A DNA stretch of 64,000 bases. Origin: Meconema thalassinum (Eukaryota; Arthropoda; Insecta; Orthoptera; Tettigoniidae). Both the position numbers and the translations under genes were made by a program. The notes under the pieces were generated by a model, which made no database searches, was not told the DNA's origin, and saw nothing but the letters and a program-made list of their open reading frames with translations. The stretch lies in assembly GCA_946902985.2 (NCBI GenBank), contig OX336395.1, positions 14,238,708-14,302,707 on the forward strand, read 5' to 3'. Of the stretch, positions 1-15,830 are shown piece after piece; within the stretch, counting starts at the first letter, position 1; the number at the start of each line of letters is the position of its first letter.

Positions 1-3000
1 CTCTGCACAAAATGTGCTCGGACAAGAAAAGGTAGCAGTGGCCATAGAGCATATATAGAACAGAGTATGCAATCTGCACTAAAAGTGCTTGGACAATAAA
101 GGGTAGCAGCGGCCATAGAGCATATATAGAACAGAGTATATACTCTGCACTTAAAGTGCTCGGACAATAAAGGGTAGCGGCGGCCATATAGCATGTATAG
201 AACAGAGTATGTACTCTGCACAAAATGTGCTCGGACAATAAAGGGTAGCGGCGGCCATACAGCATATATAGAACAGAGTATGTACTCTGCACAAAATGTG
301 CTCGGACAATAAAGGGTAGCAGCGGCCATACAGCATATATAGAACAGAGTATGTACTCTGCACTAAATGTGCTCGGACAATAAAGGGTAGCAGTAGCCAT
401 ATAGCATATATAGAACAGAGTATGTACTCCGCACTAAATGTGCTCGGACAATAAAGGGTAGCAGTGGCCATATAGCATATAAAGAACAGAGTATGTACTC
501 TGCACTAAAAGTGCTCGGACAATAAAGGGTAGCGGCGGCCATACAGCATATATAGAACAGAGTATGCACTCTGCACTAAAAGTGCTCGGACAATAAAGGG
601 TAGCAGCGGCCATAGAGCATATATAGAACAGAGTATGTACTCTGCACAAAATGTGCCCGGACAATAAAGGGTAGCGGTGGCCATAGAGCATATATAGAAC
701 AGAATATGTACACTGTACTAAAAGTGCTCGGACAATAAAGGGTAGCAGTGACCATACAGCATATATAGAACAGAGTATGTACTCTGCACAAAAAGTGCTC
801 GGACAATAAAGGGTAGCAGTGGCCATACAGCATATATAGAACAGAGTATGTACTCTGTACTAAAAGTGCTCGGACAATAAAGGGTAGCGGCGGCCATAGA
901 GCATATATAGAACAGAGTATGTACTCTGTACTAAAAGTGCTCGGACAATAAAGGGTAGCAGTGGCCATACAGCATATATAGAACAGAGTATGTACTCTGT
1001 ACTAAAAGTGCTCGGATAATAAAGGGTAGCAGTGGCCATACAGCATATATAGAACAGAGTATGTACTCTGCACAAAAAGTGCTCGGACAATAAAGGGTAG
1101 CAGTGGCCATAGAGCATATATAGAACAGAGTATGTACTCTGCACTAAAAGTGCTCGGACAATAAAGGGTAGCAGTGGCCATATAGCATATATAGAACAGA
1201 GTATGTACTCTGTACTAAATGTGCTCGGACAATAAAGTGTAGCGGCGGCCATAGAGCATATATAGAACAGAGTATGTACTCTGCACAAAATGTGCTCGGA
1301 CAATAAAGGGTAGCGGCGGGCATAGAGCATATATAGAACAGAGTATGTACTGTGCACAAAATGTGCTCGGACAATAAAGGGTAGCAGTGGCCATACAGCA
1401 TATATAGAACAGAGTATGTACTCTGCACAAAATGTGCTCGGACAATAAAGGGTAGCGGCGGCCATACAGCATATATAAACAGAGTATGTACTCTGCACAA
1501 AAAGTGCTCGGACAATAAAGGGTAGCGGCGGCCATAGAGCATATATAGAACAGAGTATGTACACTGTACTAAAAGTGCTCGGACAATAAAGGGTCGCAGC
1601 GGCCATAGAGCATATATATAACAGAGTATGTACCCTGCACTAAAAGTGCTCGGACAATAAAGGGTAGCAGTGGCCATATAGCATATATAGAACAGAGTAT
1701 GTACTCTGCACTAAAAGTGCTCGGACAATAAAGGGTAGCAGTGGCCATACAGCATATATAGAACAGAGTATGTACTCTGCACTAAAAGTGCTCGGACAAT
1801 AAAGGGTAGCGGCAGCCATACAGCATATATAGAACAGAGTATGTACTCTGCACAAAATGTGCTCGGACAATAAAGGGTCGCAGTGGCCATACAGCATATA
1901 TAGAACAGAGTATGTACTCTGCACAAAATGTGCTCGGACAATAAAGGGTAGGAGCGGCCATAGAGCATATATAGAACAGAGTATGTACTCTGTACTAAAA
2001 GTGCTCGGACAATAAAGGGTAACGGCGGCCATAGAGTATATATAGAACAGAGTATGTACTCTGCACTAAAAGTGCTCGGACAATAAAGGGTAGCAGCGGC
2101 CATAGAGCATATATAGAACAGAGTATGTACTCTGCACTAAAAGTGCTCGGACAATAAAGGGTCGCAGTGGCCATACAGCATATATAGAACAGAGTATGTA
2201 CTCTGCACAAAATGTGCTCGGACAATAAAGGGTCGCAGCGGCCATACAGCATATATAGAACAGAGTATGTACTCTGCACTAAATGTGCTCGGACAATAAA
2301 GGGTAGCAGCGGCCATAGAGCATATATAGAACAGAGTATGTACTCTGCACAAAAAGTGCACGGACAATAAAGGGTAGCGGCGGCCATATAGCATATATAG
2401 AACAGAGTATGTACTCTGCACAAAATGTGCTCGGACAATAAAGGGTAGCGGCGGCCATAGAGTATATATAGAACAGAGTATGTACTCTGCACAAAAAGTG
2501 CTCGGACAATAAAGGGTAGCAGCGGCCATACAGCATATATAGAACAGAGTATGTACTCTGCACAAAAAGTGCTCGGACAATTAAGGGTAGCGGCGGCCAT
2601 ACAGCATATATAGAACAGAGTATGTACTCTGCACAAAATGTGCTCGGACAATAAAGGGTAGCAGCGGCCATAGAGCATATATAGAACAGAGTATGTACTC
2701 TGCACTAAAAGTGCTCGGACAATAAAGGGTAGCAGTGGCCATACAGCATATGTAGAACAGAGTATGTACTCTGCACAAAATGTGCTCGGACAATAAAAGG
2801 TAGCAGTGGCCATAGAGCATATATAGAACAGAGTATGCACTCTGCACTAAAAGTGCTCGGACAATAAACGGTAGCAACGGCCATAGAGCATATATAGAAC
2901 AGAGTATGTACTCTGCACTAAAAGTGCTCGGACAATAAAGGGTAGCAACGGCCATAGAGCATATATAGAACAGAGTATGTACTCTGCACTAAAGTGCTCG

Positions 3001-5499
3001 ATCAATAAAGGGTAGCGGCGGCCATACAGCATATATAGAACAGAGTATGAACTCTGCACAAAATGTGCTCGGACAATAAATGGTAGCAGCGGCCATACAG
3101 CATATATAGAACAGAGTATGTACTCTGCACAAAAAGTGCTCGGACAATAAAGGGTAGCGGCGGCCATACAGCATATATAGAACAGAGTATGTACTCTGCA
3201 CAAAATGTGCTCGGACAATAAAAGGTAGCAGTGGCCATAGAGCATATATAGAACAGAGTATGCACTCTGCACTTAAAGTGCTCGGACAATAAAGGGTAGC
3301 AGCGGCCATAGAGCATATATAGAACAGAGTATGTACTCTGCACTAAAAGTGCTCGGACAATAAAGGGTAGCAGCGGTCATACAGCTTATATAGAACAGAG
3401 TATGTACTCTGCACTAAAAGTGCTCGGACAATAAAGGGTAGCAGCGGCCATAGAGCCTATATAGAACAGAGTATGTACTCTGCACTAAAAGTGCTCGGAC
3501 AATAAAGGGTAGCGGCGGCCATATAGCATATATAGAACAGAGTATGTACTCTGCACAAAATGTGCTCGGACAATAAAGGGTAGCAGTGGCCATACAGCAT
3601 ATATAGAACAGAGTATGTACTCTGCACTAAAAGTGCTCGGACAATAAAGGGTAGCAGTGGCCATACAGCATATATAGAACAGAGTATGTACTCTGCACAA
3701 AATGTGCTCGGACAATAAAGGGTAGCGGCGGCCATATAGCATATATAGAACAGAGTATGTACTCTGCACTAAATGTGCTCGGACAATAAAGGGTAGCAGA
3801 GGCCATACAGCATATATAGAACAGAGTATGTACTCTGCACAAAATGTGCTCGGACAATAAAGGGTAGCGGCGGCCATAGAGCATATATAGAACAGAGTAT
3901 GTACTCTGCACAAAAAGTGCTCGGACAATAAAGGGTAGCAGCGGCCATACAGCATATATAGAACAGAGTATGTACTCTGCACAAAATGTGCTCGGACAAT
4001 AAAGGGTAGCAGCGGCCACACAGCATATATAGAACAGAGTATGTACTCTGCACAAAATGTGCTCGGACAATAAAGTGTAGCGGCGGCCATAGAGCATATA
4101 TAGAACAGAGTATGTACTCTGCACAAAAAGTGCTCGGACAATAAAGGGTTGCAGCGGCCATACAGCATATATAGAACAGAGTATGTACTCTGCACGAAAT
4201 GTGCTCGGACAATAAAGGGTAGCAGCGGCCATACAATATATATAGAACAGAGTATGTACTCTGCACAAAATGTGCTCGGACAATAAAGGGTAGCGGCGGC
4301 CATAGAGCATATATAGAACAGAGTATGTACTCTGCACAAAATGTGCTCGGACAATAAAGGGTAGCGGCGGCCATACAGCATATATAGAACAGAGTATGTA
4401 CTCTGCACAAAATGTGCTCGGACAATAAAGGGTAGCGGCGGCCATAGAGCATATATAGAACAGAGTATGTACTCGGCACAAAAAGTGCTCGGACAATAAA
4501 GGGTAGCAGCGGCCATACAGCATATATAGAACAGAGTATGTACTCTGCACAAAATGTGCTCGGACAATAAAGGGTAGCAGCGGCCATACAGCATATATAG
4601 AACAGAGTATGTACTCTGCACAAAATGTGCTCGGACAATAAAGGGTAGCAGTGGCCATACAGCATATATAGAACAGAGTATGTACTATGCACAAAATGTG
4701 CTCGGACAATAAAAGGTAGCAGTGGCCATACAGCATATATAGAACAGAGTATGTACTCTGCACAAAATGTGCTCGGACAATAAAGGGTAGCGGCGGCCAT
4801 AGAGCATATATAGAACAGAGTATGTACTCTGTACTAAAAGTGCTCGGACAATAAAGGGTAGCAGTGGCCATATAGCATATATAGAACAGAGTATGTACTC
4901 TGCACAAAATGTGCTCGGACAATAAAAGGTAGCAGCGGCCATAGAGCATATATAGAACAGAGTATGTACTCTGCACTAAAAGTGCTCGGACAATAAAGGG
5001 TAGCAGTGGCCATACAGCATATATAGAACAGAGTATGTACTCTGCACAAAAAGTGCTCGGACAATAAAGGGTAGCGGCGGCAATACAGCATATATAGAAC
5101 AGAGTATGTACTCTGTACTAAAAGTGCTCGGACAATAAAGGGTAGCAGCGGCCATAGAGCTTATATAGAACAGAGTATGTACTCTGCACTAAAAGTGCTC
5201 GGACAATAAAGGGTAGCGGCGGCCATACAGCATATATAGAACAGAGTATGTACTCTGCACAAAATGTGCTCGGACAATAAAGGGTAGCAGTGGCCACACA
5301 GCATATATAGAACAGAGTATGTACTCTGCACAAAATGTGCTCGGACAATAAAGGGTAGCAGTGGCCATACAGCATATATAGAACAGAGTATGTACTCTGC
5401 ACAAAATGTGCTCGGACAATAAAGGGTAGCGGCGGCCATAGAGCATATATAGAACAGAGTATGTACTCTGTACTAAAAGTGCTCGGACAATAAAGGGTA

Positions 5500-8400
5500 G
5501 CAGTGGCCATATAGCATATATAGAACAGAGTATGTACTCTGCATAAAATGTGCTCGGACACTAAAGGGTAGCGGTGGCCATAGAGCATATATAGAACAGA
5601 GTATGTACACTGTACTAAAAGTGCTCGGACAATAAAGGGTAGCAGTGGCCATACGTCATATATAGAACAGAGTATGTACTCTGCACAAAAAGTGTTCGGA
5701 CAATAAAGGGTAGCAGTGGCCATACAGCATATATAGAACAGAGTATGTACTCTGTACTAAAAGTGCTCGGACAATAAAGGGTAGCGGCGGCCATAGAGCA
5801 TATATAGAACAGAGTATGCACTCTGTACTAAAAGTGCTCGGACAATAAAGGGTAGCAGTGGCCATACAGCATATATAGAACAGAGTATGTACTCTGTACT
5901 AAAAGTGCTCGGACAATAAAGGGTAGCAGTGGCCATACAGCATATATAGAACAGAGTATGTACTCTGCACTAAAAGTGCTCGGACAATAAAGGGTAGCAG
6001 TGGCCATACAGCATATATAGAACAGAGTATGTACTCTGCACAAAAAGTGCTCGGACAATAAAGTGTAGCAGTGGCCATAGAGCATATATAGAACAGAGTA
6101 TGTACTCTGCACTAAAAGTGCTCGGACAATAAAGGGTAGCGGCGGCCATAGAGCATATATATAACAGAGTATGTACTCTGCACAAAATGTGCTCGGACAA
6201 TAAAGGGTAGCGGCGGCCATAGAGCATATATAGAACAGAGTATGTACACTGTACTAAATGTGCTCGGACAATAAAGGGTCGCAGCGGCCATACAGCATAT
6301 ATAGAACAGAGTATGTACTCTGCACTAAAAGTGCACGGACAATAAAGGGTAGCAGTGGCCATACAGCATATATAGAACAGAGTATGCACTCTGCACAAAA
6401 AGTGCTCGGACAATAAAGGGTAGCGGCGGCCATACAGCATATATAGAACAGAGTATGTACTCTGCACAAAATGTGCTCGGACAATAAAGGGTCGCAGTGG
6501 CCATACAGCATATATAGAACAGAGTATGTACTCTGCACAAAATGTGCTCGGACAATAAAGGGTAGCAGCGGCCATAGATCATATATAGAACAGAGTATGT
6601 ACTCTGTACTAAAAGTGCTCGGACAATAAAGGGTAGCAGTGGCCATATAGCATATATAGAACAGAGTATGTACTCTGCACTAAAAGTGCTCGGACAATAA
6701 AGGGTAGTAGTAGCCATATAGCATATATAGAACAGAGTATGTACTCTGCACTAAAAGTGCTCGGACAATAAAGGGTAGCAGTGGCCATACAGCATATATA
6801 GAACAGAGTATGTACTCTGCACTAAAAGTGCTCGGACAATAAAGGGTAGCAGTAGCCATATAGCATATATAGAACAGAGTATGTACTCTGCACTAAAAGT
6901 GCTCGGACAATAAAGGGTAGCAGCGGCCATAGAGCATATATAGAACAGAGTATGTACTCTGCACAAAAAGTGCACGGACAATAAAGGGTAGCGGCGGCCA
7001 TATAGCATATATAGAACAGAGTATGTACTCTGCACAAAATGTGCTCGGACAATAAAGGGTAGCGGCGGCCATAGAGCATATATAGAACAGAGTATGTACT
7101 CTGCACTAAAAGTGCTCGGACAATAAAGGGTAGCAGCAGCCATAGAGCATATATAGAACAGAGTATGTACTCTGCACTAAAAGTGCTCGGACAATAAAGG
7201 GTAGCAGCGGCCATACAGCATATATAGAACAGAGTATGTACTCTGCACTAAAAGTGCTCGGACAATAAAGGGTCGCAGCGGCCATAGAGCATATATAGAA
7301 CAGAGTATGTACTCTGCACTAAAAGTGCTCGGACAATAAAGGGTAGCAGTGGCCATACAGCATATATAGAACAGAGTATGTACTCTGCACAAAATGTGCT
7401 CGGACAATAAAAGGTAGCAGTGGCCATAGAGCATATATAGAACAGAGTATGCACTCTGCACTAAAAGTGCTCGGACAATAAAGGGTAGCAGCGGCCATAG
7501 AGCATATATAGAACAGAGTATGTACTCCGCACTAAAAGTGCTCGGACAATAAAGGGTAGCAGCGGCCATAGAGCATATATAGAACAGAGTATGTACTCTG
7601 CACTAAAAGTGCTCGGACAATAAAGGGTAGCGGCGGCCATACAGCATATATAGAACAGAGTATGTACTCTGCACAAAATGTGCTCGGACAATAAATGGTA
7701 GCAGCGGCCATACAGCATATATAGAACAGAGTATGTACTCTGCACAAAAAGTGCTCGGACAATAAAGGGTAGCGGCGGCCATACAGCATATATAGAACAG
7801 AGTATGTACTCTGCACAAAATGTGCTCGGACAATAAAAGGTAGCAGTGGCCATAGAGCATATATAGAACAGAGTATGCACTCTGCACTAAAAGTGCTCGG
7901 ACAATAAAAGGTAGCAGCGGCCATAGAGCATATATAGAACAGAGTATGTTCTCTGCACAAAATGTGCTCGGACACTAAAGGGTAGCGGTGGCCATAGAGC
8001 ATATATAGAACAGAGTATGTACACTGTACTAAAAGTGCTCGGACAATAAAGGGTAGCAGTGGCCATACAGCATATATAGAACAGAGTATGTACTCTGCAC
8101 AAAAAGTGCTCGGACAATAAAGGGTAGCAGTGGCCATACAGCATATATAGAACAGAGTATGTACTCTGTACTAAAAGTGCTCGGACAATAAAGGGTAGCG
8201 GCGGCCATAGAGCATATATAGAACAGAGTATGTACTCTGTACTAAAAGTGCTCGGACAATAAAGGGTAGCAGTGGCCATACAGCATATATAGAACAGAGT
8301 ATGTACTCTGTACTAAAAGTGCTCGGACAATAAAGGGTAGCAGTGGCCATACAGCATATATAGAACAGAGTATGTACTCTGCACTAAAAGTGCTCGGACA

Positions 8401-10900
8401 ATAAAGGGTAGCAGTGGCCATACAGCATATATAGAACAGAGTATGTACTCTGCACAAAAAGTGCTCGGACAATAAAGTGTAGCAGTGGCCATAGAGCATA
8501 TATAGAACAGAGTATGTACTCTGCACTAAAAGTGCTCGGACAATAAAGGGTAGCAGTGGCCATATAGCATATATAGAACAGAGTATGTACTCTGTACTAA
8601 AAGTGCTCGGACAATAAAGTGTAGCGGCGGCCATAGAGCATATATAGAACAGAGTATGTACTCTGCACAAAATGTGCTCGGACAATAAAGGGTAGCGGCG
8701 GCCATAGAGCATATATAGAACAGAGTATGTACTCTGCACAAAATGTGCTCGGACAATAAAGGGTAGCAGTGGCCATACAGCATATATAGAACAGAGTATG
8801 TACTCTGCACAAAATGTGCTCGGACAATAAAGGGTAGCGGCGGCCATAGAGCATATATATAACAGAGTATGTACTCTGCACAAAATGTGCTCGGACAATA
8901 AAGGGTAGCGGCGGCCATAGAGCATATATAGAACAGAGTATGTACACTGTACTAAAAGTGCTCGGACAATAAAGGGTCGCAGCGGCCATACAGCATATAT
9001 AGAACAGAGTATGTACTCTGCACTAAAAGTGCTCGGACAATAAAGGGTAGCAGTGGCCATACAGCATACATAGAACAGAGTATGCACTCTGCACAAAAAG
9101 TGCTCGGACAATAAAGGGTAGCGGCGGCCATACAGCATATATAGAACAGAGTATGTACTCTGCACAAAATGTGCTCGGACAATAAAGGGTCGCAGTGGCC
9201 ATACAGCATATATAGAACAGAGTATGTACTCTGCACAAAATGTGCTCGGACAATAAAGGGTAGCAGCGGCCATAGATCATATATAGAACAGAGTATGTAC
9301 TCTGTACTAAAAGTGCTCGGACAATAAAGGGTAGCAGTGGCCATATAGCATATATAGAACAGAGTATGTACTCTGCACTAAAAGTGCTCGGACAATAAAG
9401 GGTAGCAGTAGCCATATAGCATATATAGAACAGAGTATGTACTCTGCACTAAAAGTGCTCGGACAATAAAGGGTAGCAGTGGCCATACAGCATATATAGA
9501 ACAGAGTATGTACTCTGCACTAAAAGTGCTCGGACAATAAAGGGTAGCAGTAGCCATATAGCATATATAGAACAGAGTATGTACTCTGCACTAAAAGTGC
9601 TCGGACAATAAAGGGTAGCAGCGGCCATAGAGCATATATAGAACAGAGTATGTACTCTGCACAAAAAGTGCACGGACAATAAAGGGTAGCGGCGGCCATA
9701 TAGCATATATAGAACAGAGTATGTACTCTGCACAAAATGTGCTCGGACAATAAAGGGTAGCGGCGGCCATAGAGCATATATAGAACAGAGTATGTACTCT
9801 GCACTAAAAGTGCTCGGACAATAAAGGGTAGCAGCAGCCATAGAGCATATATAGAACAGAGTATGTACTCTGCACTAAAAGTGCTCGGACAATAAAGGGT
9901 AGCAGCGGCCATACAGCATATATAGAACAGAGTATGTACTCTGCACAAAAAGTGCTCGGACAATAAAGGGTCGCAGCGGCCATACAGCATATATAGAACA
10001 GAGTATGTACTCTGCACAAAATGTGCTCGGACAATAAAGGGTAGCGGCGGCTATACAGCATATATAGAACAGAGTATGTACTCTGCACTAAAAGTGCTCG
10101 GACAATAAAGGGTAGCAGCGGCCATAGAGCATATATAGAACAGAGTATGTACTCTGCACTAAAAGTGCTCGGACAATAAAGGGTAGCAGTGGCCATACAG
10201 CATATATAGAACAGAGTATGTACTCTGCACAAAATGTGCTCGGACAATAAAAGGTAGCAGTGGCCATAGAGCATATATAGAACAGAGTATGCACTCTGCA
10301 CTAAAAGTGCTCGGACAATAAAGGGTAGCAGCGGCCATAGAGCATATATAGAACAGAGTATGTACTCCGCACTAAAAGTGCTCGGACAATAAAGGGTAGC
10401 AGCGGCCATAGAGCATATATAGAACAGAGTATGTACTCTGCACTAAAAGTGCTCGGACAATAAATGGTAGCAGCGGCCATACAGCATATATAGAACAGAG
10501 TATGTACTCTGCACAAAAAGTGCTCGGACAATAAAGGGTAGCGGCGGCCATACAGCATATATAGAACAGAGTATGTACTCTGCACAAAATGTGCTCGGAC
10601 AATAAAAGGTAGCAATGGCCATAGAGCATATATAGAACAGAGTATGCACTCTGCACTAAAAGTGCTCGGACATTAAAGGGTAGCAGCGGCCATAGAGCAT
10701 ATATAGAACAGAGTATGTACTCTGCACTAAAAGTGCTCGGACAATAAAGGGTAGCAGCGGCCATAGAGCATATATAGAACAGAGTATGTACTCTGCACAA
10801 AATGTGCTCGGACAATAAAGGGTAGCAGTGGCCATACAGCATATATAGAACAGAATATGTACTCTGCACTAAAATGGCTCGGACAATAAAGGGTAGCAGT
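5500..10900. repeat. Tandem duplication of about 2.70 kb (38 units) within the satellite
   Basis: Variant strings around 6254, 6325 and 6751 recur about 2698 bp later, at 8952, 9023 and 9449. These include the gatcatatatag unit and the units with gggtcgcag. Boundaries are approximate. A similar arrangement recurs in the 27.6-33 kb copy, so this duplication predates the 22-kb one. Confidence 0.65.
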
Positions 10901-11010
10901 GGCCATACAGCATATATAGAACAGAGTATGTACTCTGCACAAAATGTGCTCGGACAATAAAGGGTAGCGGCGGCCATATAGCATATATAGAACAGAGTAT
11001 GTACTCTGCA

Positions 11011-12288
11011 CTAAATGTGCTCGGACAATAAAGGGTAGCAGCGGCCATACAGCATATATAGAACAGAGTATGTACTCTGCACAAAATGTGCTCGGACAAT
11101 AAAGGGTAGCGGCGGCCATAGAGCATATATAGAACAGAGTATGTACTCTGCACAAAAAATGCTCGGACAATAAAGGGTAGCAGCGGCCATACAGCATATA
11201 TAGAACAGAGTATGTACTCTGCACAAAATGTGCTCGGACAATAAAGGGTAGCAGCGGCCATACAGCATATATAGAACAGAGTATGTACTCTGCACAAAAT
11301 GTGCTCGGACAATAAAGGGTAGCGGCGGCCATAGAGCATATATAGAACAGAGTATGTACTCTGCACAAAAAGTGCTCGGACAATAAAGGGTAGCAGCGGC
11401 CATACAGCATATATAGAACAGAGTATGTACTCTGCACAAAATGTGCTCGGACAATAAAGGGGAGCAGCGGCCATACAGCATATATAGAACAGAGTATGTA
11501 CTCTGCACAAAATGTGCTCGGACAATAAAGGGTAGCATTGGCCATACAGCATATATAGAACAGAGTATGTACTCTGCACAAAATGTGCTCGGACAATAAA
11601 GGGTAGCGGCGGCCATATAGCATATATAGAACAGAGTATGTACTCTGCACTAAATGTGCTCGGACAATAAAGGGTAGCAGCGGCCATACAGCATATATAG
11701 AACAGAGTATGTACTCTGCACAAAATGTGCTCGGACAATAAAGGGTAGCGGCGGCCATAGAGCATATATAGAACAGAGTATGTACTCTGCACAAAAAATG
11801 CTCGGACAATAAAGGGTAGCAGCGGCCATACAGCATATATAGAACAGAGTATGTACTCTGCACAAAATGTGCTCGGACAATAAAGGGTAGCAGCGGCCAT
11901 ACAGCATATATAGAACAGAGTATGTACTCTGCACAAAATGTGCTCGGACAATAAAGGGTAGCGGCGGCCATAGAGCATATATAGAACAGAGTATGTACTC
12001 TGCACAAAAAGTGCTCGGACAATAAAGGGTAGCAGCGGCCATACAGCATATATAGAACAGAGTATGTACTCTGCACAAAATGTGCTCGGACAATAAAGGG
12101 GAGCAGCGGCCATACAGCATATATAGAACAGAGTATGTACTCTGCACAAAATGTGCTCGGACAATAAAGGGTAGCATTGGCCATACAGCATATATAGAAC
12201 AGAGTATGTACTCTGCACAAAATGTGCTCGGACAATAAAGGGTAGCGGCGGCCATACAGCATATATAGAACAGAGTATGTACTCTGCA
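11011..12288. repeat. Tandem 639-bp (9-unit) duplication within the satellite
   Basis: The unusual unit with aaaggggagcagcgg occurs at about 11454 and again at 12093. The unit with gcattggcc and the unit with caaaaaatgctcgg also recur at a 639-bp offset. The corresponding part of the 22-kb copy (about 33.1-33.7 kb) has one copy only, so the event came after that duplication, or one copy was lost there. Confidence 0.75.
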
Positions 12289-15200
12289 CAAAATGTGCTC
12301 GGACAATAAAGGGTAGCGGCGGCCATAGAGCATATATAGAACAGAGTATGTACTCTGCACAAAAAGTGCTCGGACAATAAAGGGTAGCAGCGGCCATACA
12401 GCATATATAGAACAGAGTATGTACTCTGCACAAAATCTGCTCGGACAATAAAGGGTAGCAGCGGCCATACAGCATATATGGAACAGAGTATGTACTCTGC
12501 ACAAAATGTGCTCGGACAATAAATGGTAGCGGCGGCCATAGAGCATATATAGAACAGAGTATGTACTCTGCACAAAATGTGCTCGGACAATAAAGGGTAG
12601 CAGTGGCCATACAGCATATATAGAACAGAGTATGAACTCTGCACAAAATGTGCTCGGACAATAAAGGGTAGCGGCGGCCATAGAGCATATATAGAACAGA
12701 GTATGTACTCTGTACTAAAAGTGCTCGGACAATAAAGGGTAGCAGTGGCCATATAGCATATATAGAACAGTGTATGTACTCTGCACAAAATGTGCTCGGA
12801 CAATAAAGGGTAGCAGCGGCCATAGAGCATATATAGAACAGAGTATGTACTCTGCACTAAAAGTGCTCGGACAATAAAGGGTAGCAGTGGCCATACAGCA
12901 TATAAAGAACAGAGTATGTACTCTGCACAAAAAGTGCTCGGACAATAAAGGGTAGCAGTGGCCATACAGCATATATAGAACAGAGTATGTACTCTGTACA
13001 AAAAGTGCTCGGACAATAAAGGGTAGCGGCGGCCATAGAGCATATATAGAACAGAGTATGTACTCTGTACTAAAAGTGCTCGGACAATAAAGGGTAGCAG
13101 TGGCCATACAGCATATATAGAACAGAGTATGTACTCTGTACTAAAAGTGCTCGGACAATAAAGGGTAGCAGTGGCCATACAGCATATATAGAACAGAGTA
13201 TGTACTCTGCACTAAAAGTGCTCGGACAATAAAGGGTAGCAGTGGCCATACAGCATATATAGAACAGAGTATGTACTCTGCACAAAAAGTGCTCGGACAA
13301 TAAAGGGTAGCAGTGGCCATAGAGCATATATAGAACAGAGTATGTACTCTGCACTAAAAGTGCTCGGACAATAAAGGGTAGCAGCGGCCATACAGCATAT
13401 ATAGAACAGAGTATGTACTCTGCACAAAATGTGCTCGGACAATAAAGGGTAGCAGCGGCCATACAGCATATATAGAACAGAGTATGTACTCTGCACAAAA
13501 TGTGCTCGGACAATAAAGGGTAGCAGCGGCCATAGAGCATATATAGAACAGAGTATGTACTCTGCACTAAAAGTGCTCGGACAATAAAGGGTAGCAGCGG
13601 CCATAGAGCATATATAGAACAGAGTATGTGCACTGTACTAAAAGTGCTCGGACAATAAAGGGTAGCAGCGGCCATACAGCATATATAGAACAGAGTATGT
13701 ACTCTGCACTAAAAGTGCTCGGACAATAAAGGGTAGCAGCGGCCATAGAGCATATATAGAACAGAGTATGTACTCTGCACTAAAAGTGCTCGGACAATAA
13801 AGGGTAGCGGCGGCCTTATAGCATATATAGAACAGAGTATGTACTCTGCACTAAAAGTGCTCGGACAATAAAGGGTAGCAGTGGCCATACAGCATATATA
13901 GAACAGAGTATGTACTCTGCACAAAATGTGCACGGACAATAAAGGGTAGCGGCGGCCATATAGCATATATAGAATAGAGTATGTACTCTGCACTAAATGT
14001 GCTCGGACAATAAAGGGTAGCCTCGGCCATACAGCATATATAGAACAGAGTATGTACTCTGCACAAAATGTGCTCGGACAATAAAGGGTAGCGGCGGCCA
14101 TAGAGCATATATAGAACAGAGTATGTACTCTGCACAAAAAGTGCTCGGACAATAAAGGGTAGCAGCGGCCATACAGCATATATAGAACAGAGTATGTACT
14201 CTGCACAAAATGTGCTCGGACAATAAAGGGTAGCAGCGGCCATACAGCATATATAGAACAGAGTATGTTCTCTGCACAAAATGTGCTCGGACAATAAAGG
14301 GTAGCGGCGGCCATAGAGCATATATAGAACAGAGTATGTACTCTGCACAAAAAGTGCTCGGACAATAAAGGGTAGCAGCGGCCATACAGCATATATAGAA
14401 CAGAGTATGTACTCTGCACAAAATGTGCTCGGACAATAAAGGGTAGCAGCGGCCATACAGCATATATAGAACAGAGTATGTACTCTGCACAAAATGTGCT
14501 CGGACAATAAAGGGTAGCGGCGGCCATAGAGCATATATAGAACAGAGTATGTACTCTGCACAAAATGTGCTCGGACAATAAAGGGTAGCGGCGGCCATAC
14601 AGCATATATAGAACAGAGTATGTACACTGTACTAAAAGTGCTCGGACAATAAAGGGTAGCGGCGGCCATAGAGCATATATAGAACAGAGTATGTACTCTG
14701 CACTAAAAGTGCTCGGACAATAAAGGGTAGCGGCGGCCATAGAGCATATATAGAACAGAGTATGTACTCTGTACTAAAAGTGCTCGGACAATAAAGGGTA
14801 GCAGCGGCCATAGAGCATATATAGAACAGAGTATGTACTCTGCACTAAAAGTGCTCGGACAATAAAGGGTAGCAGCGGCCATAGAGCATATATAGAACAG
14901 AGTATGCACTCTGCACTAAAAGTGCTCGGACAATAAAGGGTAGCAGTGGCCATACAGCATATATAGAACAGAGTATGTACTCTGCACAAAAAGTGCTCGG
15001 ACAATAAAGGGTAGCAGTGGCCATATAGCATATATAGAACAGAGTATGTACTCTGCACAAAATGTGCTCGGACAATAAAGGGTAGCAGTGGCCATATAGC
15101 ATATATAGAACAGAGTATGTACTCTGCACAAAATGTGCTCGGTCAATAAAGGGTAGCGGCGGCCATACAGCATATATAGAACAGAGTATGTACTCTGCAC

Positions 15201-15830
15201 TAAAAGTGCTCGGACAATAAAGGGTAGCAGCGGCCATACATCATATATAGAACAGAGTATGTACTCTGCACTAAAAGTGCTCGGACAATAAAGGGTAGCA
15301 GCGGCCATACAGCATATATATAACACAGAGTATGTAACTGCACTAAAAGTGCTCGGACAATAAAGGGTAGCGGCGGCCATAGAGCATATATAGAACAGAG
15401 TATGTACTCTGCACTAAATGTGCTCGGACAATAAAGGGTAGCAGCGGCCATAGAGCATATATAGAACAGAGTATGTACTCTGCACAAAATGTGCTCGGAC
15501 AATAAAGGGTAGCGGCGGCCATAGAGCATATATAGAACAGAGTATGTACTCTGCACAAAATGTGCTCGGACAATAAAGGGTAGCGGCGGCCATAGAATAT
15601 ATATAGAACAGAGTATGTACTCTGCACTAAAAGTGCTCGGACAATAAAGGGTAGCAGCGGCCATACAGCATATATAGCACAGAGTATGTATTCTGCACTA
15701 AAAGTGCTCGGACAATAAAGGGTAGCAGCGGCCATATAGCATATATAGAACAGAGTATGTACTCTGCACAAAATGTGCTCGGACAATAAAGGGTAGCGGC
15801 GGCCATAGAGCATATATAGAACAGAGTATG

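Noticed and set aside
18..34. CENP-B box-like sequence in the satellite unit (gctcggacaataaaggg)
   Set aside because: Only about 6 of 9 core positions fit, and the conserved CGGG part is missing; no better than a chance match in a fixed unit.
10869..13178. 769-codon minus-strand open frame and many similar frames in the satellite
   Set aside because: The translation is a 71-residue repeat produced by three satellite units read in rotating frames. There is no domain, no start context and no codon bias; it is an artefact of a stop-poor repeat.
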